Source of the DNA: Shouchella clausii | Lineage (GTDB): Bacteria; Bacillota; Bacilli; Bacillales; Bacillaceae_D | Direction: 5' to 3' | DNA length: 64,000 nt | NCBI RefSeq assembly: GCF_002250115.1 | Contig: NZ_CP019985.1 | Span: forward strand, 4,402,001 to 4,466,000 | Part shown: piece by piece, positions 23,591 through 32,250 of the stretch | How the letters are laid out: every line of letters begins with the position of its first letter | Position numbering within the stretch: the first letter of the stretch is position 1 | Made by a program: the position numbers and the translations under genes | The notes under the pieces: model-generated | Databases searched by the model: none | Seen by the model: the letters and a program-made list of their open reading frames with translations, nothing else | What the model was told of the DNA's origin: nothing

Positions 23591-24928
23591 ATGGATCATG
23601 TGCTGCTTGCACGCATGCTGTTTGGCACGTCAATGGCCTTTCATATTATTTTTGCGACATTAACAGTCGGCCTATCGCTAATGATTTTTTTTGCAGAATG
23701 GATGAGGGCGCTACGCAACGATCTCGATTATGCCGTCCTCGCCAAGCGGTTAACAAAAGGGCTTGCCATCCTTCTTGGCGTAGCGATTCCAACTGGTACG
23801 ATTGTAGCGATTATGCTTTCCCTGCTCTGGCCAGGCTTTATGGAAATCGTCGGTCAAGTGATTGCGCTGCCATTTCAAATTGAAATTTTTGCTTTCTTTT
23901 TAGAGTCGTTGTTTTTGGCTATTTATGTATATGCTGCTGATCGTCTTTCTCCTGCTATGAGAATCATTAGTTCCTTTTTTATTGCCTTTGGCGCTGTGGC
24001 CTCTGCTGTTTTGATCACTAGCGCCCACTCTTGGATGAATACCCCGAGAGGTTTTGACATCATTGACGGCCAAATTGAAAACGTCAATCCGCTTGCGGCT
24101 GCCTTGTCGCCAAGTTTTTGGTCGACCTCGTACCACGTCGTTAGCACGGCCTACATGACAGGCGCTTTCGTGTTATGTGCTGTTGCTGCTTTTAAGTTGT
24201 TAAAACCATCCATTACAGCAGCAGAAATCCGCTACCACCAAAAAGGATTAATGTTGGCGCTCGTTTTTGGATTTTTGATGTCTGTTTGGACTGGTTTTAC
24301 CGGCCATGATACAACGGTCATGCTTTATGAGGAAATCCCAATTAAATTAGCAGCAGCAGAAGGGCTTTTTGACACACAAACCAATGCACCATTGACGATT
24401 TTAGGAACGCCAAGCCCAGAAGCGAATGAAGTGATTGGCGGACTGGAATTCCCTGGACTGCTAAGCTGGCTCGCGACTGGCTCGACGGACGGGGTCGTCC
24501 AAGGGTTAAATGATTTTCCTGTTGAACAGTGGCCTCCACTTTTTGTTCATACACTATTTAACGTAATGGTCGGCATCGGTTTTGCATTGATTGCTGTTTC
24601 AGGCCTTGGCCTGCTGTTTTCGTTTTTCAGACGCAAACAGGACGGGATTCGGTTTCCGAAATGGCTTTTAATCGCACTTGTTGCTGCTGGCCCCCTTGCG
24701 ATGATCGGCATCGAGACAGGTTGGATTTTTAGCTGTACTGGCCGCCAGCCTTGGATTATTTTCGGCGTGCAAACGACCGCCGAGGCAGCTACAACTTCCG
24801 GGAACCTCGGCTTGTTATTCTTTTTGTTCTCAACGCTTTACCTTGTTCTGCTTATTTTAACGAGTTTTGTTATGTATTTTTATTTCAAGCGAAATCCGCT
24901 CCGCCAAGATATGAGCGCGTTCCGTTAG
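23591..24928 (+). CDS. cydA: Cytochrome bd-type quinol oxidase subunit I, YthA/CydA
   Basis: A 445-residue CydA family protein with about nine membrane spans. It carries an early heme-ligand histidine (MAFHIIFATLTVG), the region LPFQIEIFAFFLES, HSWMNTPRGF, and GRQPW near residue 393. The Q-loop is short, as in the YthA / cyanide-insensitive-oxidase branch. The enzyme oxidises quinol and reduces O2 without pumping protons and has high oxygen affinity. ATG 23591 follows GCGGGGGTCCCTC. It is followed 16 bases on by subunit II. No cydCD heme/thiol exporter genes are adjacent, unlike the B. subtilis cydABCD operon but like ythAB. Confidence 0.9.
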   Translation: MDHVLLARMLFGTSMAFHIIFATLTVGLSLMIFFAEWMRALRNDLDYAVLAKRLTKGLAILLGVAIPTGTIVAIMLSLLWPGFMEIVGQVIALPFQIEIFAFFLESLFLAIYVYAADRLSPAMRIISSFFIAFGAVASAVLITSAHSWMNTPRGFDIIDGQIENVNPLAAALSPSFWSTSYHVVSTAYMTGAFVLCAVAAFKLLKPSITAAEIRYHQKGLMLALVFGFLMSVWTGFTGHDTTVMLYEEIPIKLAAAEGLFDTQTNAPLTILGTPSPEANEVIGGLEFPGLLSWLATGSTDGVVQGLNDFPVEQWPPLFVHTLFNVMVGIGFALIAVSGLGLLFSFFRRKQDGIRFPKWLLIALVAAGPLAMIGIETGWIFSCTGRQPWIIFGVQTTAEAATTSGNLGLLFFLFSTLYLVLLILTSFVMYFYFKRNPLRQDMSAFR

Positions 24929-24944
24929 GTATTAGGAGGGGTTT

Positions 24945-25982
24945 ATGGAATCTGTCTATGTTGCGGTACTGCTGTTATGGGCATTGCTGTTCATTTATGC
25001 TGTTGCGGGTTCGATTGATTTTGGCACAGGTTTTTGGGCCATGTATTATAGCCGCCAGAATCATTATAAAGCAGCAACGATTGCAAACAACTTTTTATCG
25101 CCTGCATGGAAAGTAACAAACGTTTTCCTTGTCCTTCTCGTTGTTGCATTTGTGGCTCTCTTTCCAGGCGCAGCCCCTACGCTCGGCACATTGATGATCG
25201 TGCCCTTTTGCCTTGTCCTGCTGTTGCTTACAATCCGTAGCGCCTTTTTGGTCTACGCGTACAGCACGAAAAAATATTCGCGCATGCTGACGCTCGTCTC
25301 TGGGCTATGTGGTCTGTTCATCCCAGCCATTCTCGTCAGCATTTTACCTGCAGCAATTGGCGGATTTGTTGTCGTCGCTGGCGACAAGCAATACATCCTA
25401 GTTAACGAGCTATTTTTAAGCCCTGCCTTTTATACACATGTTGGCTTTGGCCTTGTCACCCAGTTGTTTATTTCCGCGTTGTTTATGTGCGATTATGCAA
25501 AAGAGGCTGGAGACGAGAGCACAGCCTCTTCTTACCGAAAAAACGCGATTTTCCTTGGCCCTGTTACCCTTGTTTTTGCGGTAGCTGCCATCTTTACGCT
25601 TATTCCAGAAGCGCCGTGGATGTTTGAGAAGTTTTTGTCGCTTTGGCATTGGTATACTTTATCCCTGTTTGCTTTTGCGTTAGGGTACAGCGCCTTATGG
25701 TGGCGGTCAAAGACAAGCCATCTCGGCCAACCTCGTGCCGCCTTATTGCTCATTGTTGTCCAGTTTGGTTTAGCGAGCATTGCTTATGGCAGCGCCCATC
25801 TCCCATACTTGCTTTACCCGAACGTCACGATCTATGATGCCTTTACCAATGAAACCATGTTTCGTTATTTGCTCATTGGCTTCCTAATTGGGCTCGCCAT
25901 TCTCGTCCCTGTCTTTCTCTATTTTTGGCGGCTTTTCTTTAAAGATAAAGCGTACTTGCAGAGCGATCAGCACGACTATTAA
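24945..25982 (+). CDS. cydB: Cytochrome bd-type quinol oxidase subunit II, YthB/CydB
   Basis: A 345-residue membrane protein with about eight to nine spans and the CydB N-terminal pattern (AVLLLWALLFIYAVAGSIDFGTGFWAMYY), in which the conserved Asp of the SIDFGTG motif is seen. A C-terminal NVTIYDAFTNE loop is typical of the YthB branch. It forms the structural partner of subunit I. ATG 24945 follows TTAGGAGGGGTTT. It is the last gene of the two-gene operon, followed by a large inverted repeat at 25985-26042. Confidence 0.9.
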   Translation: MESVYVAVLLLWALLFIYAVAGSIDFGTGFWAMYYSRQNHYKAATIANNFLSPAWKVTNVFLVLLVVAFVALFPGAAPTLGTLMIVPFCLVLLLLTIRSAFLVYAYSTKKYSRMLTLVSGLCGLFIPAILVSILPAAIGGFVVVAGDKQYILVNELFLSPAFYTHVGFGLVTQLFISALFMCDYAKEAGDESTASSYRKNAIFLGPVTLVFAVAAIFTLIPEAPWMFEKFLSLWHWYTLSLFAFALGYSALWWRSKTSHLGQPRAALLLIVVQFGLASIAYGSAHLPYLLYPNVTIYDAFTNETMFRYLLIGFLIGLAILVPVFLYFWRLFFKDKAYLQSDQHDY

Positions 25983-25984
25983 TA

Positions 25985-26042
25985 GACGCCACTGCTTATT
26001 CGAGCGATAGTGGCAATCACATCACTTAACAACAGTGGCGTC
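25985..26042. repeat. Inverted repeat after the bd oxidase operon
   Basis: GACGCCACTG (25985-25994) pairs perfectly with CAGTGGCGTC (26033-26042) around a 38-base loop containing a further GATAGTGGCAA segment. There is no T run, so it may act as an mRNA end stabiliser. Confidence 0.6.
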
Positions 26043-26057
26043 GAAATTATCGTTCGA

Positions 26058-26858
26058 TTACCGCTCGTCTCGGACTGGAACTCCTTGAATAGGAAAGTCA
26101 AATAGCTCTGGATCGAAGTCAATGTCTTCTTCAAATGTTGTTAAAATCGAAACTTGGCCGGGCTTGCCTTGATAAAATGCATTTTCTCTTACTAGCAACC
26201 CCGTTTCAGTATCGAACCACAAATTGATTTCTACACCCTGTTCTTCTGCCTTCGCTTGCACATGATGTGCGAGGTAGCCGCTGATTTCATAAATGCCTTG
26301 ATATGTAAGAGCATAGGGTGATTGCTCAGCTATTAGGTCTTCAAGTGGCTCGGCTGAAAACGGCGGAACATGGTCATCGCTAGCTGCGCTCAGTACAGCA
26401 AAGCTATCTGTGTTCCGGTACACGTTTCTTCCTTCAGGCGTTTGTGTTTCGATTGTTTCCACGCCATTCCCATGCTCATCAATGTCTTCAGATTGCTTAA
26501 AAAAGTAATCTGGGCCATTGTCAGAACGGTATACATGCAACCGCTCAAAAGCATACGCTTCCATGACAGTCCCATCTTCCGCTACTTCGTGTTTTTGCCA
26601 CTCTAGGCTAAAATGCTCCAATTTTTTCTCTGCAGCAATCGCTTCCTCGATAACGGAGTCGGCTGTTATCGCTTCAACCGTTTCCGCCTCCCCTTCTTCT
26701 TCAGACAGTTGATTGTGCTCCTTTTTATCGCTTTCTAATGCCATTTCCTGATTTTCATTTGTCTCATTATCCGTTTTTTGTTTCGATGTTTCTGTATCTC
26801 CTGCACAGGCAGAGAGAATGGCAAGTGCCGATAACATCGCCATCCACTTCATTTTCAT
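26058..26858 (-). CDS. LolA-like lipoprotein
   Basis: A 266-residue lipoprotein: signal MKMKWMAMLSALAILSAC with lipidation at Cys18, then a strongly acidic Glu/Thr/Asn linker (about 20-62). The rest is a domain with the beta-rich pattern of LolA/DUF6612-like proteins (SLEWQKHEVAEDGTVMEAYAFERLHVY ... EINLWFDTETGLLVRENAFY ... DFDPELFDFP). Gram-positive homologues are surface lipoproteins of unclear function, possibly lipid or peptide binding. ATG 26858 follows GGAGG with 9-base spacing. It stands alone between bd oxidase and pepF, on the opposite strand to the former. Confidence 0.75.
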   Translation of the reverse strand: MKMKWMAMLSALAILSACAGDTETSKQKTDNETNENQEMALESDKKEHNQLSEEEGEAETVEAITADSVIEEAIAAEKKLEHFSLEWQKHEVAEDGTVMEAYAFERLHVYRSDNGPDYFFKQSEDIDEHGNGVETIETQTPEGRNVYRNTDSFAVLSAASDDHVPPFSAEPLEDLIAEQSPYALTYQGIYEISGYLAHHVQAKAEEQGVEINLWFDTETGLLVRENAFYQGKPGQVSILTTFEEDIDFDPELFDFPIQGVPVRDER

Positions 26859-26960
26859 TCAAGAAGGCCTCCTCCTTTGAAGCTCCTAAGCATCGATTTC
26901 CATGTTCTATTGTTATTTTACTTCAAACCTAAGTTCCCCTTCTACTATTAATTCTTGCAC

Positions 26961-26994
26961 AAAAAAACAGCGGAGGCTAACCCCCACTGTTTTT
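26961..26994 (-). terminator. Terminator of pepF
   Basis: On the minus strand AACAGTGGGGG pairs with CCTCCGCTGTT and is followed by T7. It begins at the pepF stop. Confidence 0.85.
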
Positions 26995-28753
26995 ACTGAA
27001 CAAATTGATGGCTGTCTTTTAGCACAACATCGATCGCTTCTTGCCAGAAGTCCGGTTTTGTCAAATCGACTTGTAAATGCTTTTGTGCTAGTTGTTCGGC
27101 CGTCATGCTACCACTGTCTTGCAGCAACGCAATATAGTTATCTTCAAAAGAAGCGCCTGCTTTTAAAGCCCGTGCATATAGGCCCATACTAAACAAATAG
27201 CCAAATGTATAAGGGAAATTATAAAATGGTTGTTTCGTTATGTGAAAATGCAATTTTGATGCCCAAAAATAAGGGTCGTATGCTTCCACTTTATTGCCAT
27301 ATGCTTCTTTTTGCGCCTCAACCATCAATTCGTTTAAACGTTCAGTCGGTACAATCCCCTGTTTCCGTTCTTCATAAAAACGCGTTTCAAACAGAAAACG
27401 GGAATGGATATTCATGAAAAAGGCTAATGAACGAGAAAGTTTGTTTTCCAGCAGATATCGTTTTAACTCTGGGCTCTCTGCCTCAGACAAAAGTGCATCA
27501 GCGACAATCATTTCGGCAAATGTAGAGGCGGTTTCGGCGATGCTCATTGGATACTGTTTTTGCGACGAAACTGGCATGTCTTTTAAGCACCAGCTATGGT
27601 ACGCATGACCCAGTTCGTGAGCGAGCGTTGCCACATTGTCCATTGAGCCGTCATAGGTCATAAAAATCCGCGATTCTTGACGGAGTGGAAAAGTTGTACA
27701 AAAGCCGCCTGGGCGTTTTCCTGCGCGGTTTTCAGCTTCGACCCAACCGTTGCTAAGCGCCATTTCAGCAAATTCAGCCATTTTCGGGCTGAAGCGGTTA
27801 AAATGTTTGATGATCAGCTCACAAGCTTCTTCATACGGAATATCGTTATTAGACGTTTCGCTTGTCGGCAAAGGAGCGTTGACATCAAACAAGCTCAGTT
27901 TCTCCAAACCTAACAATTCTGCCTTCTTGTCCATGTATGGGTATAGTTTTGGCTTGTTTTTCGTAATCGTATCCCACATCGTTGTTAATGTTTCTTCGGA
28001 AATCAAATTTATGTCCAATGGTTCTTTCAAGACATTGTCCCAGCCCCGTTCTTCGTACAGCTTCAAACGGAACCCAGCAAGGCGATTTAATGTTTGCGTA
28101 AACAATGGCGCTTGCTGAGCCCATGCTTGTAGCGACGCTTCATAAGCACGTTTGCGCACGGAACGGTCTTCATTCGATAAACGGTTATGGAGTTGTCCGG
28201 CCGACAGATGTTTCACTTCCCCATTTTCTTCAAACGGGATTTCCATTCGCCCGACTGCTTCATTATAAACGGATCCCCAGGCGTGATAGCCGTCTTTAGC
28301 CAACTTGGCCGCCAATTCTTCCTTGTCTGCGCTCATTTTGTCAGCTGCCCGTTTTCTCGCTTTTTCCAACATAAAAGCTGATGGTTTCATTGCTTCTTCT
28401 TCAAGGAGAGAGGCAAAGGCTTGATCGTCAATCGGTTTCAGTTTTTCTTCAAGGAGCAAGTTTAATTTTTGCCATTTGACTTCAAGCTCTTGTACTTGCT
28501 CTTGGCGCAAACGTGCCGTTTCGTCCTTTACATTTTGTGCTAGCAAACAAGAAACAAAGGCACTCGCATGGGCAAGACGAGGAAAAATGTGTTCAATTGC
28601 CGCAACAAGCTCTTGTATGTCCACAGAAGCAGCTTCTGTTTCCTGCCAATGGTCGAGCAAACGGTTTGTTTCTTTTAAGAAGTCGCTAAACGCCTCAGAC
28701 TGGCTTCCGCCTGCAAAAATCGATTCTAAATCCCATGTTATTGGATAATGCAT
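26993..28753 (-). CDS. pepF: Oligoendopeptidase F (M3 family)
   Basis: A 586-residue cytoplasmic zinc metallopeptidase of family M3B. The zinc motif HELGH lies near residue 380 (VATLAHELGHAYHS), with the downstream glutamate in SIAETASTFAEM. The N-terminal WDLESIFAGGSQSEAF matches the PepF start. It hydrolyses peptides of roughly 7-17 residues and may be involved in peptide turnover or signalling-peptide degradation. ATG 28753 follows AGGAGGCTGTAT. It is probably monocistronic. Confidence 0.93.
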   Translation of the reverse strand: MHYPITWDLESIFAGGSQSEAFSDFLKETNRLLDHWQETEAASVDIQELVAAIEHIFPRLAHASAFVSCLLAQNVKDETARLRQEQVQELEVKWQKLNLLLEEKLKPIDDQAFASLLEEEAMKPSAFMLEKARKRAADKMSADKEELAAKLAKDGYHAWGSVYNEAVGRMEIPFEENGEVKHLSAGQLHNRLSNEDRSVRKRAYEASLQAWAQQAPLFTQTLNRLAGFRLKLYEERGWDNVLKEPLDINLISEETLTTMWDTITKNKPKLYPYMDKKAELLGLEKLSLFDVNAPLPTSETSNNDIPYEEACELIIKHFNRFSPKMAEFAEMALSNGWVEAENRAGKRPGGFCTTFPLRQESRIFMTYDGSMDNVATLAHELGHAYHSWCLKDMPVSSQKQYPMSIAETASTFAEMIVADALLSEAESPELKRYLLENKLSRSLAFFMNIHSRFLFETRFYEERKQGIVPTERLNELMVEAQKEAYGNKVEAYDPYFWASKLHFHITKQPFYNFPYTFGYLFSMGLYARALKAGASFEDNYIALLQDSGSMTAEQLAQKHLQVDLTKPDFWQEAIDVVLKDSHQFVQ

Positions 28754-28830
28754 ATACAGCCTCCTGTCGTCAAATTATTTCGTCTACCGTAACAATTTAA
28801 ATACTACCACTATTGGCTGCTTTTTGCACG

Positions 28831-28932
28831 TTAGATGGCAAAGAAAAAGCTGCTGACCATGGCGAATAGCGTTGCCACCCCGAGCAACAATAAACTTTTT
28901 TCCTGATTTGAATAGCTCGTCCAACGTCTCAC
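28831..28932 (-). CDS. Small membrane peptide (33 aa)
   Basis: From GTG 28932 the product is MRRWTSYSNQEK followed by a single hydrophobic helix LLLLGVATLFAMVSSFFFAI to the stop. AAAGGAG lies nine bases upstream, which is a strong ribosome binding site for such a short frame. It lies between katA and pepF on the same strand. There is no recognisable family; it could be a membrane-anchored regulator of a larger protein, but this is speculation. Confidence 0.5.
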   Translation of the reverse strand: MRRWTSYSNQEKSLLLLGVATLFAMVSSFFFAI

Positions 28933-28995
28933 TCGTACCAACTCCTTTCGTTATTGCTACTTTATGAGACGGAAGGCATGGCTATGCGAATAATT

Positions 28996-29034
28996 ATAAA
29001 AAAACCAGCGGACTAAACAGTCACGCTGGTTGTT
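28996..29034 (-). terminator. Terminator of katA
   Basis: ACCAGCGGACT pairs with AGTCACGCTGGT around AAAC, with an A7 stretch on the plus strand giving the T run for katA. Confidence 0.85.
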
Positions 29035-29038
29035 CGAT

Positions 29039-30505
29039 TTAGGCGTTGTTCTCTGATCCGTGTTTCACGTATTCAGAGATGTCCATTCCAATGGCATCCG
29101 CAAGGCGTTGTCCGTAGTCTTCATCAGCACGGTAAAAGTTGCAAATGGCTCGGAGCGCCGTTTCTGGAGCAACTTGTTTTAGATCATTTGCAATGTTTTT
29201 AATAAGCGTGTCTTGGACACTTTTTGGATAGTTTCGATAAATTTTGCCCGCTTGGCCAAAGTTGTTTTTCTTTTCAATCGCAATTCGTCCAATCGTGCCA
29301 TTAATAGGCGCACGGTAGTCTTCATAGCCTTCCGCTTCTTTCGGCGTATCTTGATAACGGTTCGGTTCATAATTGATCCGGTTTGTTTGCTGGCCGATCG
29401 GCATTGCCCCATCTCTTGTATTGTTTGCCTTTTGCGCAAATGGGCAGTTAATTGGGAGATCCAAGTAATTCGCACCGACACGGTATCGTTGTGTATCTGA
29501 ATACGAGAAGATGCGGCCTTGAAGCATTTTGTCTTCCGATGGCTCAAAGCCAGGGACAAGATTTCCAGGGTTAAAGCCAACTTGCTCCGTCTCAGCAAAG
29601 ACATTCTCAGGGTTGCGGTTTAGCGTCATCGTCCCTACTAGTTGAGAAGGAATGTCTTCCTCAAGCCAATCTTTCGTTGCATCAAGTGGATGAAAATCGA
29701 AATTGTCCAAATCGGCTGGATCAAGGATTTGTACATATAAATCCCACTCTGGATAATCGCCACGTTCAATCGCTTCGTACAAGTCTCTCGTTGCATGGTT
29801 AAAGTCATGAGCTTGTATGTTGGCGGCTTCTTCCATTGATAAGTTACGAATGCCCATTTTCGGGACCCAGTTCAGCTTGACATAAACCATATTGCCGTGT
29901 TCATTGATCCACTTGAACGCATGGACGCTTGAACCGCGCATTTCTCGGTAAGAAGCAGGGATGCCTTCGTCCGTAAATAGATGGGTAAGCATATTTGTTG
30001 ATTCTGGCGTTAAGCTCATAAAATCCCAATACCGGTCAGGGTTTTGGATATTCGTACGTGGATCTGGCTTTAAAGAATGGATCACATCCGGAAATTTAAT
30101 CGCGTCACGGATGAAGAAAACAGGCAAGTTGTTGCCGACAAAATCATAATTTCCTTCTTCTGTATAAAACTTAACGGAAAATCCCCGTGGATCGCGAAGC
30201 GTCTCTGGAGAAGTACCGCCGTGTATGACCGTTGAGAAGCGGACAAAAACAGGTGTTTCTTTCCCATCTTCAGAAAGAAAGTTTGCTTTTGTATAGCGCT
30301 TCATATTGTTTTTCACTTTAAATACGCCATGGGCACCAGCCCCCCGCGCATGGACAACCCGTTCTGGAATCCGTTCACGGTCAAAATGGGCGAGCTTTTC
30401 TACCAAGTGGTAGTCTTCTAACAAAGTTGGGCCATGTTGGCCAGCTGTACGCGAGTTTTGGTTGTCATAAATTGGATGTCCTTGATTATCTGTTAATCGT
30501 CGCAT
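29039..30505 (-). CDS. katA: Heme catalase
   Basis: A 488-residue monofunctional small-subunit catalase. Distal histidine is in RVVHARGAGAHG (about residue 54), the distal Asn is in NYDFVGNNLPVFF, and the proximal heme-ligand tyrosine is in SDTQRYRVGANY (about residue 335). It decomposes H2O2 in the cytoplasm. ATG 30505 has AAAAGGGGGATTACAT upstream. A sigma-A-like promoter and a PerR-like box lie about 85-135 bases upstream, which suggests peroxide induction. The downstream terminator makes it monocistronic. Confidence 0.95.
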   Translation of the reverse strand: MRRLTDNQGHPIYDNQNSRTAGQHGPTLLEDYHLVEKLAHFDRERIPERVVHARGAGAHGVFKVKNNMKRYTKANFLSEDGKETPVFVRFSTVIHGGTSPETLRDPRGFSVKFYTEEGNYDFVGNNLPVFFIRDAIKFPDVIHSLKPDPRTNIQNPDRYWDFMSLTPESTNMLTHLFTDEGIPASYREMRGSSVHAFKWINEHGNMVYVKLNWVPKMGIRNLSMEEAANIQAHDFNHATRDLYEAIERGDYPEWDLYVQILDPADLDNFDFHPLDATKDWLEEDIPSQLVGTMTLNRNPENVFAETEQVGFNPGNLVPGFEPSEDKMLQGRIFSYSDTQRYRVGANYLDLPINCPFAQKANNTRDGAMPIGQQTNRINYEPNRYQDTPKEAEGYEDYRAPINGTIGRIAIEKKNNFGQAGKIYRNYPKSVQDTLIKNIANDLKQVAPETALRAICNFYRADEDYGQRLADAIGMDISEYVKHGSENNA

Positions 30506-30587
30506 ATGTAATCCCCCTTTTGATCAATAGGCTTTACCAATATGTCATCGTTGGCAAATGAACGATAAAACAAAACTTATTCCTTAA

Positions 30588-30602
30588 TTGGAATCATTAT
30601 CG
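30588..30602 (-). promoter_or_regulatory. PerR-like operator upstream of katA
   Basis: On the minus strand CGATAATGATTCCAA matches the PerR box TTATAATnATTATAA at 10 of 14 defined positions and lies at the expected transcription start. A Fur site has a similar half-site and cannot be excluded. Confidence 0.5.
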
Positions 30603-30610
30603 TTAAATAT

Positions 30611-30639
30611 AGTGTACGTGGATTGAGGTAGAAAGTCAA
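30611..30639 (-). promoter_or_regulatory. Sigma-A-like promoter of katA
   Basis: TTGACT (30639-30634) and TACACT (30616-30611) with a 17-base spacer on the minus strand, about 105 bases from the katA ATG. Confidence 0.8.
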
Positions 30640-30911
30640 TGTTATTTATAATAATTTTTAAGAACGAATTTATACAAATTGTAAACGTACGTTGTTTCAA
30701 TTCTTTGCTCCCGTGCTTACGAAGCAGTCGCTACAGCTAGTACAAGAGCCGTCCTTTCACAATTAGCGCTTCTTACTTGAGAAACCATTTTATTCCGTTT
30801 GGCCAAAAAATATGATGGGTTTTAAAACATTTATGAGAATGGATGATAGGAGTGAGATGTATTCACAAATGATTGCTAAGTGTCAAAACGGAGATAAGGT
30901 TGTCATCACTA

Positions 30912-30944
30912 TAAAAAACGGAAGCTGATCCGGTCAGCTTCCGC
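30912..30944 (-). terminator. Terminator of the N-hydroxylase operon
   Basis: GGAAGCTGA pairs with TCAGCTTCC around TCCGG. On the minus strand it is followed by T6. Confidence 0.85.
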
Positions 30945-32238
30945 CCTCTTCATTGCCAAATTGTTGAAAAACAGATCCTGGGCTTACTTGGAATACCTCA
31001 TTGCCACATAGTTCATTTACAATCCGGGCATTCCGTTCAACCGATAAAGCCAGATTGGTGGCACTTGTCCCTAACGCATGTTCGAGATTCGTTAAGGAAA
31101 ACATCCGGTTTTTGCGCGCAGCTTTAAAAAGGAGTTCTGCATTACGTGTTAGTTTAAACTCGCTCTCGCCTTCCATTTCCAGCTCAGTGTGCATTGCTTC
31201 CAACCAGCGGGGGACATTCGGCTTATAGCCTGTTGCCAAAATGACTTTTTCTGTCTTGTAGGCAAACGTCTGCCTTTGTTGTGTTTGTTCTCCGATCACT
31301 TGATAGCTCCGTGGTCCTTTTTTCTCAATCGTTGTCACTTCCATATTGGCGCGTATTAAAGCAGGCGAAGCTTTTTTGGCAATGCTGCGGTGGTACAATA
31401 GGTCATAAATGTTGTGGAGTGTTTTAGCTTGCACGCCATTGCGCAAATGCCCGAGCAGTGAAAGGGTGTCCTTCCTTGTTTCATAGGGAAGTTCATGAAA
31501 ATAGGAAACAAAATCAGGCGAAAAAAGCTCTTGCCCAATCTTTGATTCCTCTAGTTGGAAAAAACCTGGCGATCTTGTAAACCAGTTAAGGGTATAATGG
31601 TGATTCGGTTGGTCCTGTAAAAGGGAGTAGAAAATTTCAGCAGCGCTCTGCCCTGAACCGATTACCGTTACCGACCGTGCTTCCTTTATGTCTTTTTCAT
31701 AAAAGCGATAGTCGCTTGAATGGATGATGTCTTCGTTGCATGCTTTTTCTAGGCTGCCTGGAAGAAGCGGCACACTTCCAGTACCGACAACGATATGGGT
31801 TGCATAAACCGTTTTTTCTTTTCCAGCCGCTGATAGCACGACTCGATACGCTGCTTTCTCCGCTTCATACTGAACATCCAACACCTTTGTGCCAAAATGG
31901 CAGTTGCTTAGTTGCCCTGCTACCCATTGGCAGTAGGCATTGTACTCCATTCTTGGAATATCAAAGCGGTTGAAAAAATAAAAGGACATCAGCCTTTTTT
32001 CCGCGTGAGCATAATTTAAAAATGTGTAGCGGCTCTGTGGATTGGCCAACGTTATTAAATCCGCTAAAAAAGGAACCTGAAGGTCGGTTCCATCAATCAG
32101 CATGCCAGGATGCCACAAAAAGACATCATTTTCATCAAAAAAGGCCGCATTGATATCCGTACTTTCTGCAATCATTGCTGCCAGCCCTAAATTATAAGGA
32201 CCAATCCCTACACCAACAACGTCAAATATTTCCTCCAT
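30934..32238 (-). CDS. L-lysine/L-ornithine N-monooxygenase family protein (siderophore hydroxylase type)
   Basis: A 434-residue class B flavin monooxygenase of the IucD/PvdA family. The FAD motif is GVGIGPYNLGLA (residues 9-20), LQVPFLADLITL matches the conserved family block, the NADPH motif is VTVIGSGQSAAE (about 190), and LATGYKPNVP is near 335. These enzymes N-hydroxylate the side-chain amine of lysine, ornithine or diamines to build hydroxamate siderophores. No IucA/IucC-type synthetase, decarboxylase or transporter is adjacent. It lies 12 bases after an aldehyde dehydrogenase, with TAGGAGTGGACCGAA before ATG 32238, so the two are co-transcribed. The substrate is unknown. Confidence 0.87.
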   Translation of the reverse strand: MEEIFDVVGVGIGPYNLGLAAMIAESTDINAAFFDENDVFLWHPGMLIDGTDLQVPFLADLITLANPQSRYTFLNYAHAEKRLMSFYFFNRFDIPRMEYNAYCQWVAGQLSNCHFGTKVLDVQYEAEKAAYRVVLSAAGKEKTVYATHIVVGTGSVPLLPGSLEKACNEDIIHSSDYRFYEKDIKEARSVTVIGSGQSAAEIFYSLLQDQPNHHYTLNWFTRSPGFFQLEESKIGQELFSPDFVSYFHELPYETRKDTLSLLGHLRNGVQAKTLHNIYDLLYHRSIAKKASPALIRANMEVTTIEKKGPRSYQVIGEQTQQRQTFAYKTEKVILATGYKPNVPRWLEAMHTELEMEGESEFKLTRNAELLFKAARKNRMFSLTNLEHALGTSATNLALSVERNARIVNELCGNEVFQVSPGSVFQQFGNEEGGS

Positions 32239-32250
32239 TTCGGTCCACTC

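Larger units (their letters stand above)
30506..30933. other. Intergenic region upstream of katA
   Basis: The region holds the katA promoter and PerR-like box, then about 270 bases with no convincing gene. A 23-codon plus-strand frame at 30857-30928 with a fair ribosome binding site overlaps the terminator at 30912-30944. Confidence 0.5.

Noticed and set aside
30857-30928. 23-codon plus-strand ORF (MYSQMIAKCQNGDKVVITIK...) with TAGGAG upstream
   Set aside because: It ends inside the terminator stem of the opposite operon and is too short to support without expression or conservation data.
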